Under the pieces are notes generated by a model that made no database searches, was not told the origin of the DNA, and saw nothing but the letters and a program-made list of their open reading frames with translations. This document shows positions 19,301 through 26,110 of a DNA stretch of 64,000 nt, piece by piece (position 1 is the stretch's first letter; every line of letters starts with the position of its first letter). Both the position numbers and the translations under genes were made by a program. Source of the stretch: Vanessa cardui (taxonomy: Eukaryota > Arthropoda > Insecta > Lepidoptera > Nymphalidae); assembly GCF_905220365.1 (NCBI RefSeq), contig NC_061152.1, forward strand, positions 1 through 64,000, in the 5' to 3' direction.

Positions 19301-20524
19301 GGTCACGGTCCAGTGCCGGGAGAGGAGCCCAACCTTCTCGCAGACGATCTTCAGTATGGTCGCCGCCCTGTCGACGTACAGCGTCAGGTTGGCGCTGGGC
19401 AGCGTGCAGCTGAGGATCATCTGCCCCGCGCCCTCCTCGGCGGCGCAGCCTCGCTCCGGCCCGCTCCAGTAGTTACTTCCCAAATCGAAGAAGCTCCTGC
19501 GGAAGAGGACGATTGAAACTTCTTCGAAACATTCGCGCTGTTTCTAATTACACCGAAAAAGTAGAACTTCTCACGCGCCTATAAACACACGCAACCGTTT
19601 TAGGGTTCCGTATATGTAAAGAAAAAAAGGAAGCCTTATTAGTTTTGTCTTAACGAAAAGCTTTTTTCAGGAACGCGTAGAGGTATAATGTTGAAAACAG
19701 TGCCGGCGTTAGGGAGGGGCGTGATGGAGCGACGGCCCAGCGCGCCAAATTTGGAGGGGCGATTGGTGGAGGTTAAATACTTCCCCCAAAAATTTAAAAA
19801 ATACAAAAAATAGGAGCTATATAACTTTCTACGTACACGTCGTTAGCTCTGGGTCACGCTAAAGGAAAGATAGAATTCTTAATACACGTTCACATTGGTT
19901 CAGGATAAAAAAAAATTAACACCCGATTTTGATTTCCTTAAGTGGGCCGAGTGGCCAATATATTCTTGCCCAGGGTCCCTCTAACGCCGGCAATCATTGG
20001 AAACATAATCTCTAATTCTCTCTAATCATGTATGCCAATTTATTTCGCCTTGCTAATTTACGAAGGGAATCAAAACCTAAAGCAGTAGAAGTACCCCGAC
20101 TTCCTGTTTACCTTGAATCAGGAAACTTGGCGGGTAATGTTTTTTAGCACAAGTATAGGAAATAAAAGAACTATATAATATTTTAAATTAACACGGTTAT
20201 TTTTATTACTAAAGTTATATGTTACGTGAACAAGACATTCGTAGATAATGTCGTAGATATCGAGCTCCACTGAATAAAAATAAAAAACATGGTAAATATC
20301 CCGCAATTAATAACTTTAGTAATAAAAGAACCGTTGATTGGTCGTTACATCAGTGTTTGTCAAGGTACGACACCCAAAATGCGCGATTACGACTATAGTT
20401 GTTATCGTTCCATCTTAGCTGACTTTTGCAAATCAATAGGGGCAGGAGAACGTATCGTGTGCACTCACATCTGGGGGTCGGCCGCCGCCGCCGCCGCCAT
20501 GAACACCAACAGCCATGCCGTCAT
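5845..20524 (-). CDS. Toll: Toll-family receptor, nine exons, 1073 aa
   Basis: Single-pass surface receptor of the Toll/TLR family; in insects these bind Spaetzle-type cytokines and signal via MyD88 to NF-kB factors. Exons on the minus strand: 20524-20469, 19496-19334, 18005-17750, 15535-15281, 9743-9580, 9185-8788, 8212-8110, 7758-7456, 7368-5845. All eight introns are GT-AG and all phases agree (3222 nt in total). Layout: signal peptide about 1-15, cysteine-containing N-terminus 19-158, leucine-rich repeats from about 159, first C-terminal cysteine cluster 632-680, second N-terminal cluster 684-718, short repeats, second C-terminal cluster 803-844, membrane helix about 848-870, TIR domain about 897-1030, 40-residue tail. 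TIR boxes are visible: YDAFVSF (897), RDWVVGDWIP (934) and a VW in place of the usual FW (1023-1024). The double cysteine cluster is typical of protostome Toll. An in-frame TGA just upstream of ATG 20524 supports the start. The model is mine; subfamily (Toll-1-like) is inferred. Confidence 0.95.
7389..7415 (+). repeat. SINE-B head remnant in 87-bp Toll intron 8
   Basis: CGCAAGCCCGTCCAGGTAGGT parallels the SINE-B core TGCAAGCCCGTCTGGGTAGGT (differences at the start and middle). It sits beside the run of 15 G (7374-7388) that serves as the pyrimidine tract on the coding strand. Confidence 0.5.
7456..7758 (-). CDS. Toll: Toll exon 8 (repeats interrupted by Gly/Ala run)
   Basis: Residues 466-566. 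Acceptor TTCGCAG, donor GTACGT in phase 0. A 21-residue run of only glycine and alanine (494-514) separates two leucine-rich repeats. Confidence 0.9.
7823..7871. repeat. perfect hairpin in Toll intron 7
   Basis: 22-bp arms (7823-7844 and 7850-7871) pair perfectly across the 5-base spacer GACAA. It lies at the edge of a dispersed repeat. Confidence 0.85.
7846..8035 (+). repeat. dispersed repeat in Toll intron 7
   Basis: Matches the reverse complement of 59040-59222 with scattered substitutions (shared ATATTGCGTCGCAATGATT and GAAGGTTTTCTTACT). Family unknown. Confidence 0.75.
8110..8212 (-). CDS. Toll: Toll exon 7 (leucine-rich repeat)
   Basis: Residues 431-465, 103 bp. Acceptor TTTCAG, donor GTGAGG. 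Joins upstream as LSNFVFNGLSSLTELSL and downstream as PDLESLSLARNN, both clean repeat matches. Confidence 0.9.
8346..8780 (+). mobile_element. SINE-D interrupted by a LINE-C tail
   Basis: The SINE-D head (ACCTCCGTGGTCGAGTGG) ends near 8364 and the rest of the same SINE resumes at about 8627 (ACGCCACTCCCGGCTGAGTC). The DNA between is a 5'-truncated LINE-C end. Nested insertion inside Toll intron 6. Confidence 0.7.
8366..8625 (+). mobile_element. LINE-C 3' end
   Basis: Begins in the last codons of the LINE reading frame, runs through TTTCCGAACCGGTGGTAGC and ends GAATAAAGTGTACTTTGATT. 5'-truncated. Confidence 0.75.
8788..9185 (-). CDS. Toll: Toll exon 6 (five regular leucine-rich repeats)
   Basis: Residues 299-430. 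Acceptor ATTACAG at 9187-9186 is chosen because LQELKE plus ILIFDNN restores the repeat spacing across the junction. Repeats about 24 residues apart with LPxxxF motifs follow. Donor GTGAGT. Confidence 0.93.
9338..9553 (+). mobile_element. SINE-A copy in Toll intron 5
   Basis: Starts inside the B-box (GCGGGTTCAAATCCAGGC) and ends CAGCAGTGGGACAGCAGGCTG. Lies 26 bases from the exon 5 donor. Confidence 0.8.
9580..9743 (-). CDS. Toll: Toll exon 5 (leucine-rich repeats)
   Basis: Residues 244-298. Acceptor CTTCCAG; the split glycine codon joins exon 4 to give FEGLPHLVNLSL, a normal repeat across the intron that holds the retrotransposon. Donor GTGACG in phase 0. Confidence 0.9.
9820..10173 (-). repeat. 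3' LTR of the Gypsy element
   Basis: 354 bp; sense AATAAA at 9893-9888, so it can act as a poly(A) site on the Toll-coding strand. Confidence 0.93.
10174..10184 (-). promoter_or_regulatory. polypurine tract
   Basis: AGGGGGGGAGA on the minus strand directly abuts the 3' LTR start TGTAATG: the expected plus-strand primer for reverse transcription. Confidence 0.85.
10186..10275. repeat. three tandem ~36-bp repeats before the 3' LTR
   Basis: Unit contains GCGAAAATTCTAAATAATAT followed by an ACTATAAA-like end; copies start near 10190, 10223 and 10253. Confidence 0.75.
10276..13365 (-). CDS. Pol of the Gypsy element (protease, RT, RNase H, integrase)
   Basis: About 1029 codons in the -1 frame of gag, with no start of its own needed; expected as a Gag-Pol fusion. 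In order: aspartic protease (DSG near the start), reverse transcriptase (LDINSAFWAIPL, LPFGLKTSP and catalytic YIDD about 350 residues in), RNase H (FTDAS, YSDHKPL), integrase with D, D and E residues (SIDTIG, LTDQYPG, NGLNE) and 35 residues between the last two, then a basic C-terminal region (RLHRKKLDELKIGPFKI). The integrase zinc-binding segment shows one His (YCHIGIRQ) and CKTCEIC, but no second His at the usual distance. The frame is otherwise intact to the stop at 10276, so the element may be active. Confidence 0.92.
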   Translation of the reverse strand, partial: RVSTPLIKIKLLLEKKLEVSGIYDSGSQISLINSRLIKLKEKKENVNIAYMKTVNGVKKTDGLITIKIKIFDIEEEVDVYIVENDDFDDFIIGLDMIKKFKLTQNEDLKIEQKKITNKIDEMSKDNRNEENKIKTFAINFNEHIETEEFVSVTDHLDNEKKIEIEKILKEYKTIFAKDKYDIGSVRDYEAHIDLLTNKYCSKRPYRCTIEDKLEIEEQISMLLKNNLIEESYSPFAAPVTLAFKKGENRKSRLCVDFRELNKIVVPQAQPFPLIDDLIIKTRNCKYFTTLDINSAFWAIPLRVEDRSKTGFVTQDGHFQWTCLPFGLKTSPAIFQRILSNILRKHNLTGYSVNYIDDILIYSTTFEDHIRHIRNVLEGIIKEGFRLKFKKCMFASDSVKYLGHVIQNNSVRPLKDNLISIKNFPTPKTQKNIRQFLGKINFYHEYIPRSAIILEPLHNLLRKNEKFVWSAKCEESFNQIKRYLCSQPVLEIFDKDLPIKIFTDASLEGIGAILKQTQLDGKDKPVAYFSKKLNESQKRKKAIYLECFAMKEAVKYWQHWLIGKHFTIYSDHKPLENMNIKCRTDEELGDLTYYLSQYDFTVKYIPGKENIEADCLSRNPVLKSEDNKEEILKIVNLIQMKDIVEDQEKNETIKEKKQNLLQKNKIYYKKIKKHEKIILSEKFSKELIKKVLEDYCHIGIRQLQKKISPIYTAKNLTKNIINICKTCEICIKNKSRCQGKFGLMSQLGPATKPFEIMSIDTIGGFGGSRSTKKYLHLLVDHYTRYAFITTSKTQNANDFIKLTKKVLETDEIGIILTDQYPGINSIEFKQHLQENNIKLIFTAVNTPFSNGLNERLNQTIVNKIRCKINEKNNKRTWTTIARECIEKYNETDHSVTGFAPKYLLDGTNVSILPNEMKTIETEDKWIADRRLALENTIKSHKYNKKIFDRNRKTQEFEIGDSVYVENGNRLHRKKLDELKIGPFKIIEKISNSIYRIDTGNRKTESTLFHITKLQPITADEVEENEYEDNF
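13359..14480 (-). CDS. Gag of the Gypsy element (373 aa)
   Basis: Structural capsid/nucleocapsid protein that packages element RNA into intracellular particles. The first true ATG is at 14480 (MDRLQ), only 23 bases from the LTR. The middle half (about 145-300) has the tryptophan-containing helical pattern of retrotransposon Gag (WIDSFEKECERF, WTEWKDKFLETF). Near the C-terminus a single cysteine motif has the spacing CX2CX9HX4C rather than the usual CX2CX4HX4C. The frame stays open to TAA at 13361-13359, which lies just after the slippery A AAA AAC. Nothing is visibly broken. Confidence 0.88.
   Translation of the reverse strand: MDRLQFEFTMIASNDGKSNILAITSISTEEGKCYVLPEELKPVTHHTYIIKMNTFSKIKNSIKKRHQSRKIWIKLDEDLKKTYLDEKGNMQFLDQYLEEMSLKQPVDKSDNLQYILEKLIETTTKKENQHNLKHISEKFIIEKFTSKNPNAMQWIDSFEKECERFNISKDETKIDILRLFLEKSCLDWYSSMTIKLTINAQWTEWKDKFLETFKNRGWDIVTYALAFRYKEGLLIDYAIKKERLLLDINKSIDSKTMIDLIATGLPGFILNKLNRDELNDTTDLFNEIRKYEGMMYKKNSTTIKSGTFLYKNKTNDKKPCKTCESMDKGIRYHPEESCWFKKNKNESEKVFKPRNVNNNSIIEVDINTEKKNE
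13365..13371 (-). promoter_or_regulatory. -1 ribosomal frameshift slippery site
   Basis: A AAA AAC read in the gag frame as AAA AAC, followed by GAG and the gag stop TAA. Slipping one base back enters the open pol frame. The heptamer is of the established X XXY YYZ type. I did not model the downstream stimulatory structure. Confidence 0.75.
14504..14857 (-). repeat. 5' LTR of the Gypsy element
   Basis: 354 bp, apparently identical to the 3' LTR. Its minus-strand start is a palindrome with 10-bp arms (TAATGAAATG) around one base. Sense AATAAA at 14577-14572. No classical TGG-type tRNA primer-binding site is seen in the 23 bases between LTR and gag ATG. Confidence 0.93.
14858..15195 (-). mobile_element. 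LINE-C 3' end, split by the Gypsy insertion
   Basis: Reverse-orientation tail (GCACTTTTGAATCGTC) continuing into the end of the LINE frame. The missing terminal bases appear on the far side of the Gypsy element (CAAAATCTAAATATACT before 9820). Confidence 0.8.
15281..15535 (-). CDS. Toll: Toll exon 4 (first leucine-rich repeats)
   Basis: Residues 159-243. Acceptor ATTGCAG, donor GTCAGT in phase 1. Carries repeats of the LxxLxLxxN type (for example LQTLLLWGNRIELV). The 5537-bp intron after it contains the LTR retrotransposon. Confidence 0.9.
15668..15790. repeat. tRNA-like SINE fragments
   Basis: A reverse-oriented tRNA-like segment (GGGGTTTGAACCCAG, about 15668-15720) abuts a forward SINE-A tail (GCCGAGCAGTGGGAAGTTAT). 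Confidence 0.55.
15853..16151 (-). mobile_element. SINE-A copy in Toll intron 3
   Basis: Nearly full length, from AACAGCCTGTACATTTCCCA (tail) to CCACTGGGCCGTCTCAGC (head). Confidence 0.85.
16152..16618. other. Toll intron 3 DNA without a recognised repeat
   Basis: No gene or repeat family recognised. A GC-rich patch (about 16345-16460) contains the partial inverted pair GACCCGCCG and AGCGGGGTC. Confidence 0.5.
16619..16905 (+). mobile_element. SINE-B copy in Toll intron 3
   Basis: Starts CTTGGTGGTAGGGCTTTGTG and ends TGCTCGTCCACCAACCTATA with an A-rich tail. One of the more complete copies. Confidence 0.8.
16915..17060 (-). mobile_element. LINE-C tail
   Basis: Contains TTTTGAATCGTCACTTAA and ACCACCGGTTCGG in reverse orientation. 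Confidence 0.7.
17216..17330 (+). mobile_element. SINE-A 3' half
   Basis: From TATTCCACCAACCCGCATTG to AGGCTGTTGTTGTTGTTG; 5'-truncated. Confidence 0.8.
17335..17490 (+). mobile_element. LINE-C tail, diverged
   Basis: TTTCTGAACCGGCGGTAGC with a decayed end. Confidence 0.6.
17540..17700 (+). repeat. diverged SINE-B fragment
   Basis: GTAAGTATTGTTGTTCTGGT and GAGAGAGCCAGTGTAAC recall the SINE-B core. It ends 50 bases from the exon 3 donor. Confidence 0.5.
17750..18005 (-). CDS. Toll: Toll exon 3 (N-terminal ectodomain)
   Basis: Residues 74-158. Acceptor CACTGCAG, donor GTGAGT in phase 1. Contains cysteines at its start (LVCDE) and middle (ETCRLS, LACPLG) and an NTT glycosylation motif. This is the divergent pre-LRR part of the ectodomain. 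Confidence 0.85.
18105..18262 (+). mobile_element. LINE-C tail in Toll intron 2
   Basis: Includes TTTCCGAACCGGTGGTAGC and GAATAAAGTTTATTTTGATT. Confidence 0.8.
18290..18505 (-). mobile_element. SINE-D copy in Toll intron 2
   Basis: Reverse orientation: CTGATCCCAATGTAAGTGGC at the tail end; B-box-like ACGAACCCGGGATCTCGG and head ACGGAGGTC. Confidence 0.75.
18640..18745 (+). mobile_element. LINE tail, second subtype
   Basis: CGGTTCTTCTCCGGTCAGGG then TATTGAATAAAGG; the same subtype as 58375-58510. Confidence 0.6.
18872..19148 (+). mobile_element. SINE-B copy in Toll intron 2
   Basis: TTGGTAGTAGGGCTTTGTGC to CTATACCATAAAAAA. Confidence 0.8.
19334..19496 (-). CDS. Toll: Toll exon 2 (N-terminal ectodomain)
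   Basis: Residues 19-73. Acceptor CCGCAG, phase matching exon 1. Contains three cysteines and an N-glycosylation motif (NLT). The donor is GTTGGG, a weak non-consensus site; it is chosen because it keeps phase 0 into exon 3 and no better GT is nearby. Confidence 0.85.
19698..19995. mobile_element. TIR element (MITE) in Toll intron 1
   Basis: TGCCGGCGTTAG at the left and CTAACGCCGGCA at the right form the inverted ends of a ~300-bp non-coding element. The left end begins CAGTG as in many hAT elements. Confidence 0.6.
20194..20333. mobile_element. short TIR element in Toll intron 1
   Basis: 24-25-bp inverted ends (CGGTT...ATTACTAAAGTTAT) enclose about 90 bp. Interior sequence (ACAAGACATTCGTAGATAAT) recurs at 63545. 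Confidence 0.6.
20469..20524 (-). CDS. Toll: Toll exon 1 (start codon, signal peptide)
   Basis: Begins ATG at 20524 with G at -3. It encodes a hydrophobic leader with a run of six alanines, written by a GCC/GCG trinucleotide repeat (20481-20498). It ends after two bases of a Met codon at a GTGAGT donor. A good acceptor (pyrimidine-rich then TTACAG, AG at 20555-20554) lies 29 bases upstream, so the 5'UTR is probably itself spliced and the true first exon lies further right, unseen. Confidence 0.85.
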
Positions 20525-20669
20525 TTCGCATCACCGGCTACTTCTCAGCATTTCTGTAACAAGACAATATAAGCATTAACAAATGAGAAGTAACATAAAA
20601 TACAAAACTTGCTGACACGTGTCGAATGCAGTAGAAACGAACATATATAATAACAATGCTTTTTTCGTA

Positions 20670-20795
20670 TGATTAAGGTAGGACTTGCCGATGGGCCATC
20701 TGATCCTTTAACCATTTCTCACATCGTCAACCTTGGGAAAGATCTTATGACCCTTAAGCCTGTAGTTACGCTGCCTTACTCACCCTTAAAAGTAG
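20670..20795 (-). repeat. diverged SINE-B fragment
   Basis: GATGGGCCATCTGAT and CATCGTCAACCTTGGG in reverse orientation, upstream of Toll. Confidence 0.5.
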
Positions 20796-20999
20796 AACAT
20801 AATAATACAAAGAATTCCTGAAGTTCGTCGTCTGTTCAGGACGATTTTGAGTAAAAAGAAAATGTAGAAATATTTACATACGATCGGCCGATTTCAATAA
20901 TACGTGTTTAAATCAAATTATTTTATTACTTTTTAGTTATCACTTTGAAGTCGGTGTTATTTTTTAGAAAAAATATTTTATTTTTATTTATTTTTTTAT

Positions 21000-21252
21000 G
21001 GTATATGATGGTAAGTGGTAACCATCACCCATAGACAATAAAGCTGTAAGAAATATTAACTATTGCTTACATCGTCAATGCGCCACCAACCTTGGAAACT
21101 AAGATGTTATGGCCCTTGTGCCTGTAGTTACACTGGCTCACTCACTCTTCAAACCGGAACACAACAATACTGCGTACTGTTATTTGGCGGTAGAATAACT
21201 GATGAGTGGGTGGTACCCACCCAGACGGGCTTGCACAAAGCCCTACCACCAA
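21000..21252 (-). mobile_element. SINE-B copy
   Basis: ATGGTAAGTGGTAACCATCA to GGGCTTGCACAAAGCCCTAC. Confidence 0.8.
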
Positions 21253-21534
21253 GTATATACATAGATATATAGATGTATTATTACATATCTATGTACGCTA
21301 AATTATATACAGACGATTACCGTACCCGCGTGAAGCCGGGACGCTGAGCTAGTCTACTAAACTCGCTACAACGAGCTTAAATCTAAAAAAATATTTTTAT
21401 CTTTGCATACCGCCCGGGTTTTACCCGACGCAAGAGTTATCTACGCGAGCCATAAAAATGATTATCACGCACGAACGCAAATAGTTTATGCGCCCACTAA
21501 CATTGTAATGCGAAAGTCCGCTCGTCTGTTCACT

Positions 21535-21880
21535 TATAGTACAACAAAACTTAGATGTAGCATCGGAAAATGCAATGACACCGATTACTGCCGATTTACA
21601 CAACCAACAGAAACAGCTCCCTATCGCGCCATTCGACGCTATTCGTCGCTATAGATTCCCGCGTCAGTTCGACCCGAGACAGCGAGTGCGTGTAAAGCGA
21701 CGCGTCAGATTGACGAATATATTAGGTCATGTGATATTACAAGTTATTACGTTTGTGTAAAGATCATACTCACATGAGAAATAAATATTGATAATTTGGG
21801 AGAGCGTACTCAATTCGGATGTGATCGGTTTTACGAATTTTGCCGATGCTACATCTGAGTTGTGTCGTACTATACGTTTT
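21535..21880. mobile_element. TIR element with ~45-bp imperfect ends
   Basis: The left end (about 21535-21580, AGATGTAGCATCGG) is the reverse complement of the right end (about 21828-21880, CCGATGCTACATCT). A third, single end occurs at about 25409-25460. Confidence 0.6.
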
Positions 21881-21952
21881 TATCAAATCAAACATATTTT
21901 TGCATGTCCTTCATTTACCCCTACTACCGACTACTACTTTTTTGTGGTAAAT

Positions 21953-22172
21953 GAGCCGAGATGGTTCGATGGTTAGAGCGCGTGCATCTTAACAGATGAT
22001 TGCAAGTTCAAACCCAGGCAAGCACCACTGAATATTCATGTGCATAATAAGATCTCTTATTGGACGGTGAAGGAAAACATCGTGAGGAAAACTGTTATAG
22101 TCTAATTTTAAATTCTGCCACATGTGTATTCCACTGACCCTTGGAAGAGGAGGCCTGAGCCCAGTAATAGGA
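21953..22172 (+). mobile_element. SINE-A copy, internally shortened
   Basis: Head GCCGAGATGGTTCGATGGTT, B-box-like GTTCAAACCCAGG, tail AGGAGGCCTGAGCCCAGTAA. Confidence 0.75.
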
Positions 22173-22365
22173 AATTTACTGTTTTATTTTAGCTTTTTAT
22201 AAGCTCGAATAATGTGTATTTTGATTTATACGTTTCATCGTAATCTGATCGAACCAAACATTACTTTTATATAATAACAGTGCTATTACGATGTACGAAA
22301 GCGTTCCACAAATAATTCTGATCTAAAACTATACTAAAATAAATCTTATAGATTTGATACATAAA

Positions 22366-22719
22366 CAGTGGCGGATTTACTAATACGCTAAGTAGGCTGG
22401 ATCCCAAGGGCGGCAGATTTAGAGGGCGGCAAATTTAGTTAATATTTTTATTATCTTACAGAAATAAAAAATAAACTTTTAATTATGTGTATACACATTA
22501 CGCCCGCAATCCGTATACTCGTCACTACATAGCGGGTTGGAAAAATAATCTAGTAACTGACAGAAATATCACCTAGTTCATAATCATACTAATAACGGGA
22601 AAAAACCGATGTAATGAGGACGATAGAACACAAATCATGAATGTTGCAAAAAAAGTAGGGGCGGCAAAAATTTAATAGCCTTCTAGCCTACTAGCGGCAG
22701 ATTTATAAATCCGCCACTG
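22366..22719. mobile_element. hAT-like MITE
   Basis: 354 bp with perfect 14-bp inverted ends CAGTGGCGGATTTA. Flanks TACATAAA and AACATAAA form an 8-bp target duplication with one mismatch, the length expected of hAT. No coding capacity. Confidence 0.78.
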
Positions 22720-22739
22720 AACATAAAGAAAATTTAATG

Positions 22740-23265
22740 TTTCTTGTTCAGGATTACCAACGCTCGTGGGTTACATTACTTTCCAAAGAATCAGGGAATC
22801 TCTGGGATACCTATTTCAATTTTTTTTATTTATTATTAAGATACACCATCAACTTATCATAATAACTAACAATATTAGAATGCACTAAATATACAATCCA
22901 GTATGATTTGCCTTTACAGGTGTATACAGCATTGTTGGCATTTGTTTGTGTGCGATTACATGATACTATTAAAATATTAACTAAATAGTATAATACTAAA
23001 ACAAAACAAAATAAAATAAAAGCTAGGTGTAAATAAAGTTAAAAATTAAGAATTAAATTAATAACAAATAATTATTTCTTTTTCTTCAAATGTATTAGAC
23101 AATGTTATGTTAGTAGTTATGAAATAAAAGAATCTGCGCTAATTGAAAATAATATTTAAATTAATTTATATCAAATATATTGAATAAGGCGTATTACTCA
23201 TAAAATACAAGAATATAGTAAAGATAATAAAAAGCATGGACTTCGTATCTATGTACTTCTGGGCA
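22740..23265. other. AT-rich gene-free DNA
   Basis: No gene or repeat family recognised. Confidence 0.5.
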
Positions 23266-23269
23266 AGAT

Positions 23270-23460
23270 ATATAAAAATGTAATCGTTATTTACTGATAT
23301 ACTCTGTGAGTAAAACAGTGAAAGAGAGTAACTACTGAGGGTCTTGGCGGTTCTTCTCGGTAGAGTCTACTTTCTAAGTCGGTGGTAGATTTACGTTTAA
23401 TTCAATTCTTTAATAGGACGATTCAAAAGAGCTTTGTGTACCTATTCAAATATAACGTGC
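23270..23460 (+). mobile_element. diverged LINE-C tail
   Basis: GGTTCTTCTCGGTAGAGTCT and AGGACGATTCAAAAGAGC. Confidence 0.6.
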
Positions 23461-23584
23461 GCAATGATTCGAACGATACCACATCCAAATCTATCCAGGC
23501 AGCAAGCAGCTTTTAACTTGTGCTCATTGCCAAGTCACTATAATTATAATATAAAGAAAACTATTGATACAATTACCAAATGTT

Positions 23585-23886
23585 GATTTATACAACAACA
23601 GCCGGTAAATTCCCACTGCTGGGCTAAAGGCCTCCTCTCCCATTGAGGAGAAGGTTTGGAACATATTCCACCACGCTGTTCCAATGCGGGTTGGTGGAAT
23701 ACACATGTGGCAGAATTTCCATGAAATTAGACACATGCAGGTTTCCTCACGATGTTTTCCTTCACCGCTGAGCACGAGATGAATTATAAAGACAAATCAA
23801 GCACATGAATCAGCGGTGCTTGCCTGGGTTTGAACCCGCAATCATCGGTTAAGATGCACGCGTTCTAACCACTGTGCTATCTCGGA
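23585..23886 (-). mobile_element. SINE-A copy, full length
   Basis: Tail ACAGCCGGTAAATTCCCACT, B-box-like CCTGGGTTTGAACCCGC, head CACTGTGCTATCTCGG. Confidence 0.85.
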
Positions 23887-23889
23887 TCA

Positions 23890-24320
23890 GTTGATTTATA
23901 ACTACAAAATAATTTGTAATAGGACTTGGCTATTATGAGATCTCAAAACTTTTTACGATGGAAAGACTGCATCGAGAGACTTGGCATTTTTTTACATTTG
24001 ATGTTTTTGGTGGGATACATTAAATGACAAGGAATCAGTGTTATTCAAAATCCCTTGTCAGTTAAAACAATAATAAAATATAATTGTAATTACTCAGTGA
24101 GAGGGAAAGGTCGCGTGACGACGTAACGCTCTATTCTCGTGTGTCGACTGAGGCCATTTCTCTGCACTGCAAGCCGCGTCGACGGACCTTCGATAAATGC
24201 TATTTACGCAAACGCGATGTTTCACGATCTTAATTAAGACTGCAATCACATATTCCTGATATCAGGATCATGACTACTTATCCCCACAAATGTTAATGTA
24301 TATATATGATGAGTAGTATA
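23890..24320. other. gene-free DNA
   Basis: A moderately GC-rich patch (24090-24230) is unlike its surroundings, but no frame or repeat is recognised there. Confidence 0.4.
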
Positions 24321-24321
24321 T

Positions 24322-24943
24322 ATATGGGTAATTCTACGATAAGAGGTAACCTATGCGACAAACAGCTTAACATATAAATGTTATTCTATATATTGAATTT
24401 TTTTTGCAATTAAACACATCACCTTATTGTACTTTATTTTTATTTTTTTTATGGTATAGGTTGGTGGACGAGCATATAGGCCACCTGATGGTAAGTTGTC
24501 ACCATCAACCTTGGGAACTAGGATGCTATGTCCCTTGTGACTGTAGTTACACTGGCTCACTCACCCTTCAAACCGGAACACAACAATACTGAGTAATGTT
24601 ATTTATTAAATAACATTACGTTGAAATGCCTAATTAAAGTATATTCATCGGAAATTTCTTATAAAGTCTTAAAAAGTCTCTACCCAGGCCTGTTCCTTGT
24701 CGGTTTCAGTTTAAATTGGTAACGATGCCTACTTTCTGTGTATCAGTGATTTAACTGAAGTATTTTAGACACAAACTGTAATAAATATATTTAAGTATTA
24801 TGAAAGAAAAATAGAACAATATTTTTTTTATTGTTTTTTTTTTTAAACTTAACTTGTGTCCCACTGTTTTTGGTTATTTATGATGAAAAAACAGCAACTT
24901 TTCTCCGTGGCCGTATTGTCTAGAATCGTAGAATTACCCATAT
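24322..24943. mobile_element. TIR element with nested SINE-B piece
   Basis: Perfect 19-bp inverted ends (24322-24340 and 24925-24943, ATATGGGTAATTCTACGAT) 622 bp apart. A partial SINE-B lies inside (24455-24600). No transposase frame. Confidence 0.72.
24455..24600 (-). mobile_element. partial SINE-B
   Basis: TAGGTTGGTGGACGAGCATA to AAACCGGAACACAACAATAC, inside the TIR element. Confidence 0.75.
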
Positions 24944-24989
24944 GTCAAATAGATTACAGATAGACTTAAAACTAGACATTTTTTACTGC

Positions 24990-25233
24990 ATCCTTTGACG
25001 GGCGAGCAAATAGGCTACCTGATGAGAAATGTCACCATCGTCCATAGACAATAGCACTGTAAGAAAAATTAATCATCCCTTATACCATCAATGCGCCAGC
25101 AACCCTAGTGCAGTTACACTGGCTCACTCACCCTTCAAACCGAAAAACAAAAATACTGAGTACTGCTGTTTTGCGGTAGAATATCTGTGGGTAGGTGGTA
25201 ACAACCCAGAGGGGCTCGCACGAAGCCCTACCA
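24990..25233 (-). mobile_element. diverged SINE-B
   Basis: CGGGCGAGCAAATAGGCTAC to CTCGCACGAAGCCCTACCAC. Confidence 0.7.
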
Positions 25234-25586
25234 CTACGCAAATGATTACATTCGTACTTAAATCGTCTTGAGCCAGTATAGAGCTAACGACGAGCATTGC
25301 TCTCTCTCGTGGAATGACTTCTTCGGGACGAGCTCTACGCGAGATCACCGCGCCGTGAACACGCGTATAACATTTCAATACAGATAGCCAAGGGAACATA
25401 ACATTTTATAGTACGACACGACTTACATGTATTATCGGCAAAATTGAATAAAACCGATTATGTACCGATACTAAACAGATAATGTGTAATATAAAGCATT
25501 GCATTCTAATTGACTCTAGCGCTTCCACAAATATTATAGCAATGGATGCGGTCTGAGAACCAAATTCTACTTACAAAAGAAAAAAG

Positions 25587-25760
25587 TGAAGTAACAGCCC
25601 GTAAATTTCCCACTGCTGGGCTAAGGCCTGCTCATCCATTAAGGAGAGGGCTTGGAACATATTCCAACAAGCTGTTCCCATGCGGGTTGGTGGATTGCAT
25701 ATGTGACAGAATTTCGATGAAATTAGACACATGCAGTTTTCCTTACGATGTTTTCCTTCA
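25587..25760 (-). mobile_element. SINE-A 3' half
   Basis: AACAGCCCGTAAATTTCCCA to GATGTTTTCCTTCACG; lacks the promoter half. Confidence 0.78.
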
Positions 25761-25813
25761 CGTATTGCGCTTCGATTCGATTGCGATATAAAGCTTGTAG
25801 TAGAATCTGTTAG

Positions 25814-26110
25814 TAGCTGAGATGGCCCAGTGGTTAGAACGCGGCATCTTAACCGATGATTGCGGGTTCAAACCCAGGCAAGCACCGCTGATTCATGTGC
25901 TTAATTCGTCTTTATAATTCATCTCGAGCTCGGCGGTGAAGGAAAACATCGTGAGGAAACCTGCATGTGACAAATTTCATAGAAATTCTGCCACATGTGT
26001 ATTCCACTAACCCGCATTGGAACAGCGTGGTGGAATATGTCCCAAACCTTCTCCTCAAAGGGAGAGGAGGCCTTTAGCCCAGCAGTGGGAATGTACAGGC
26101 TGTTGTTGTT
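25814..26110 (+). mobile_element. SINE-A copy, full length
   Basis: Head AGCTGAGATGGCCCAGTGGT, B-box-like GCGGGTTCAAACCCAGG, tail GTACAGGCTGTTGTTGTTG. Confidence 0.85.
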
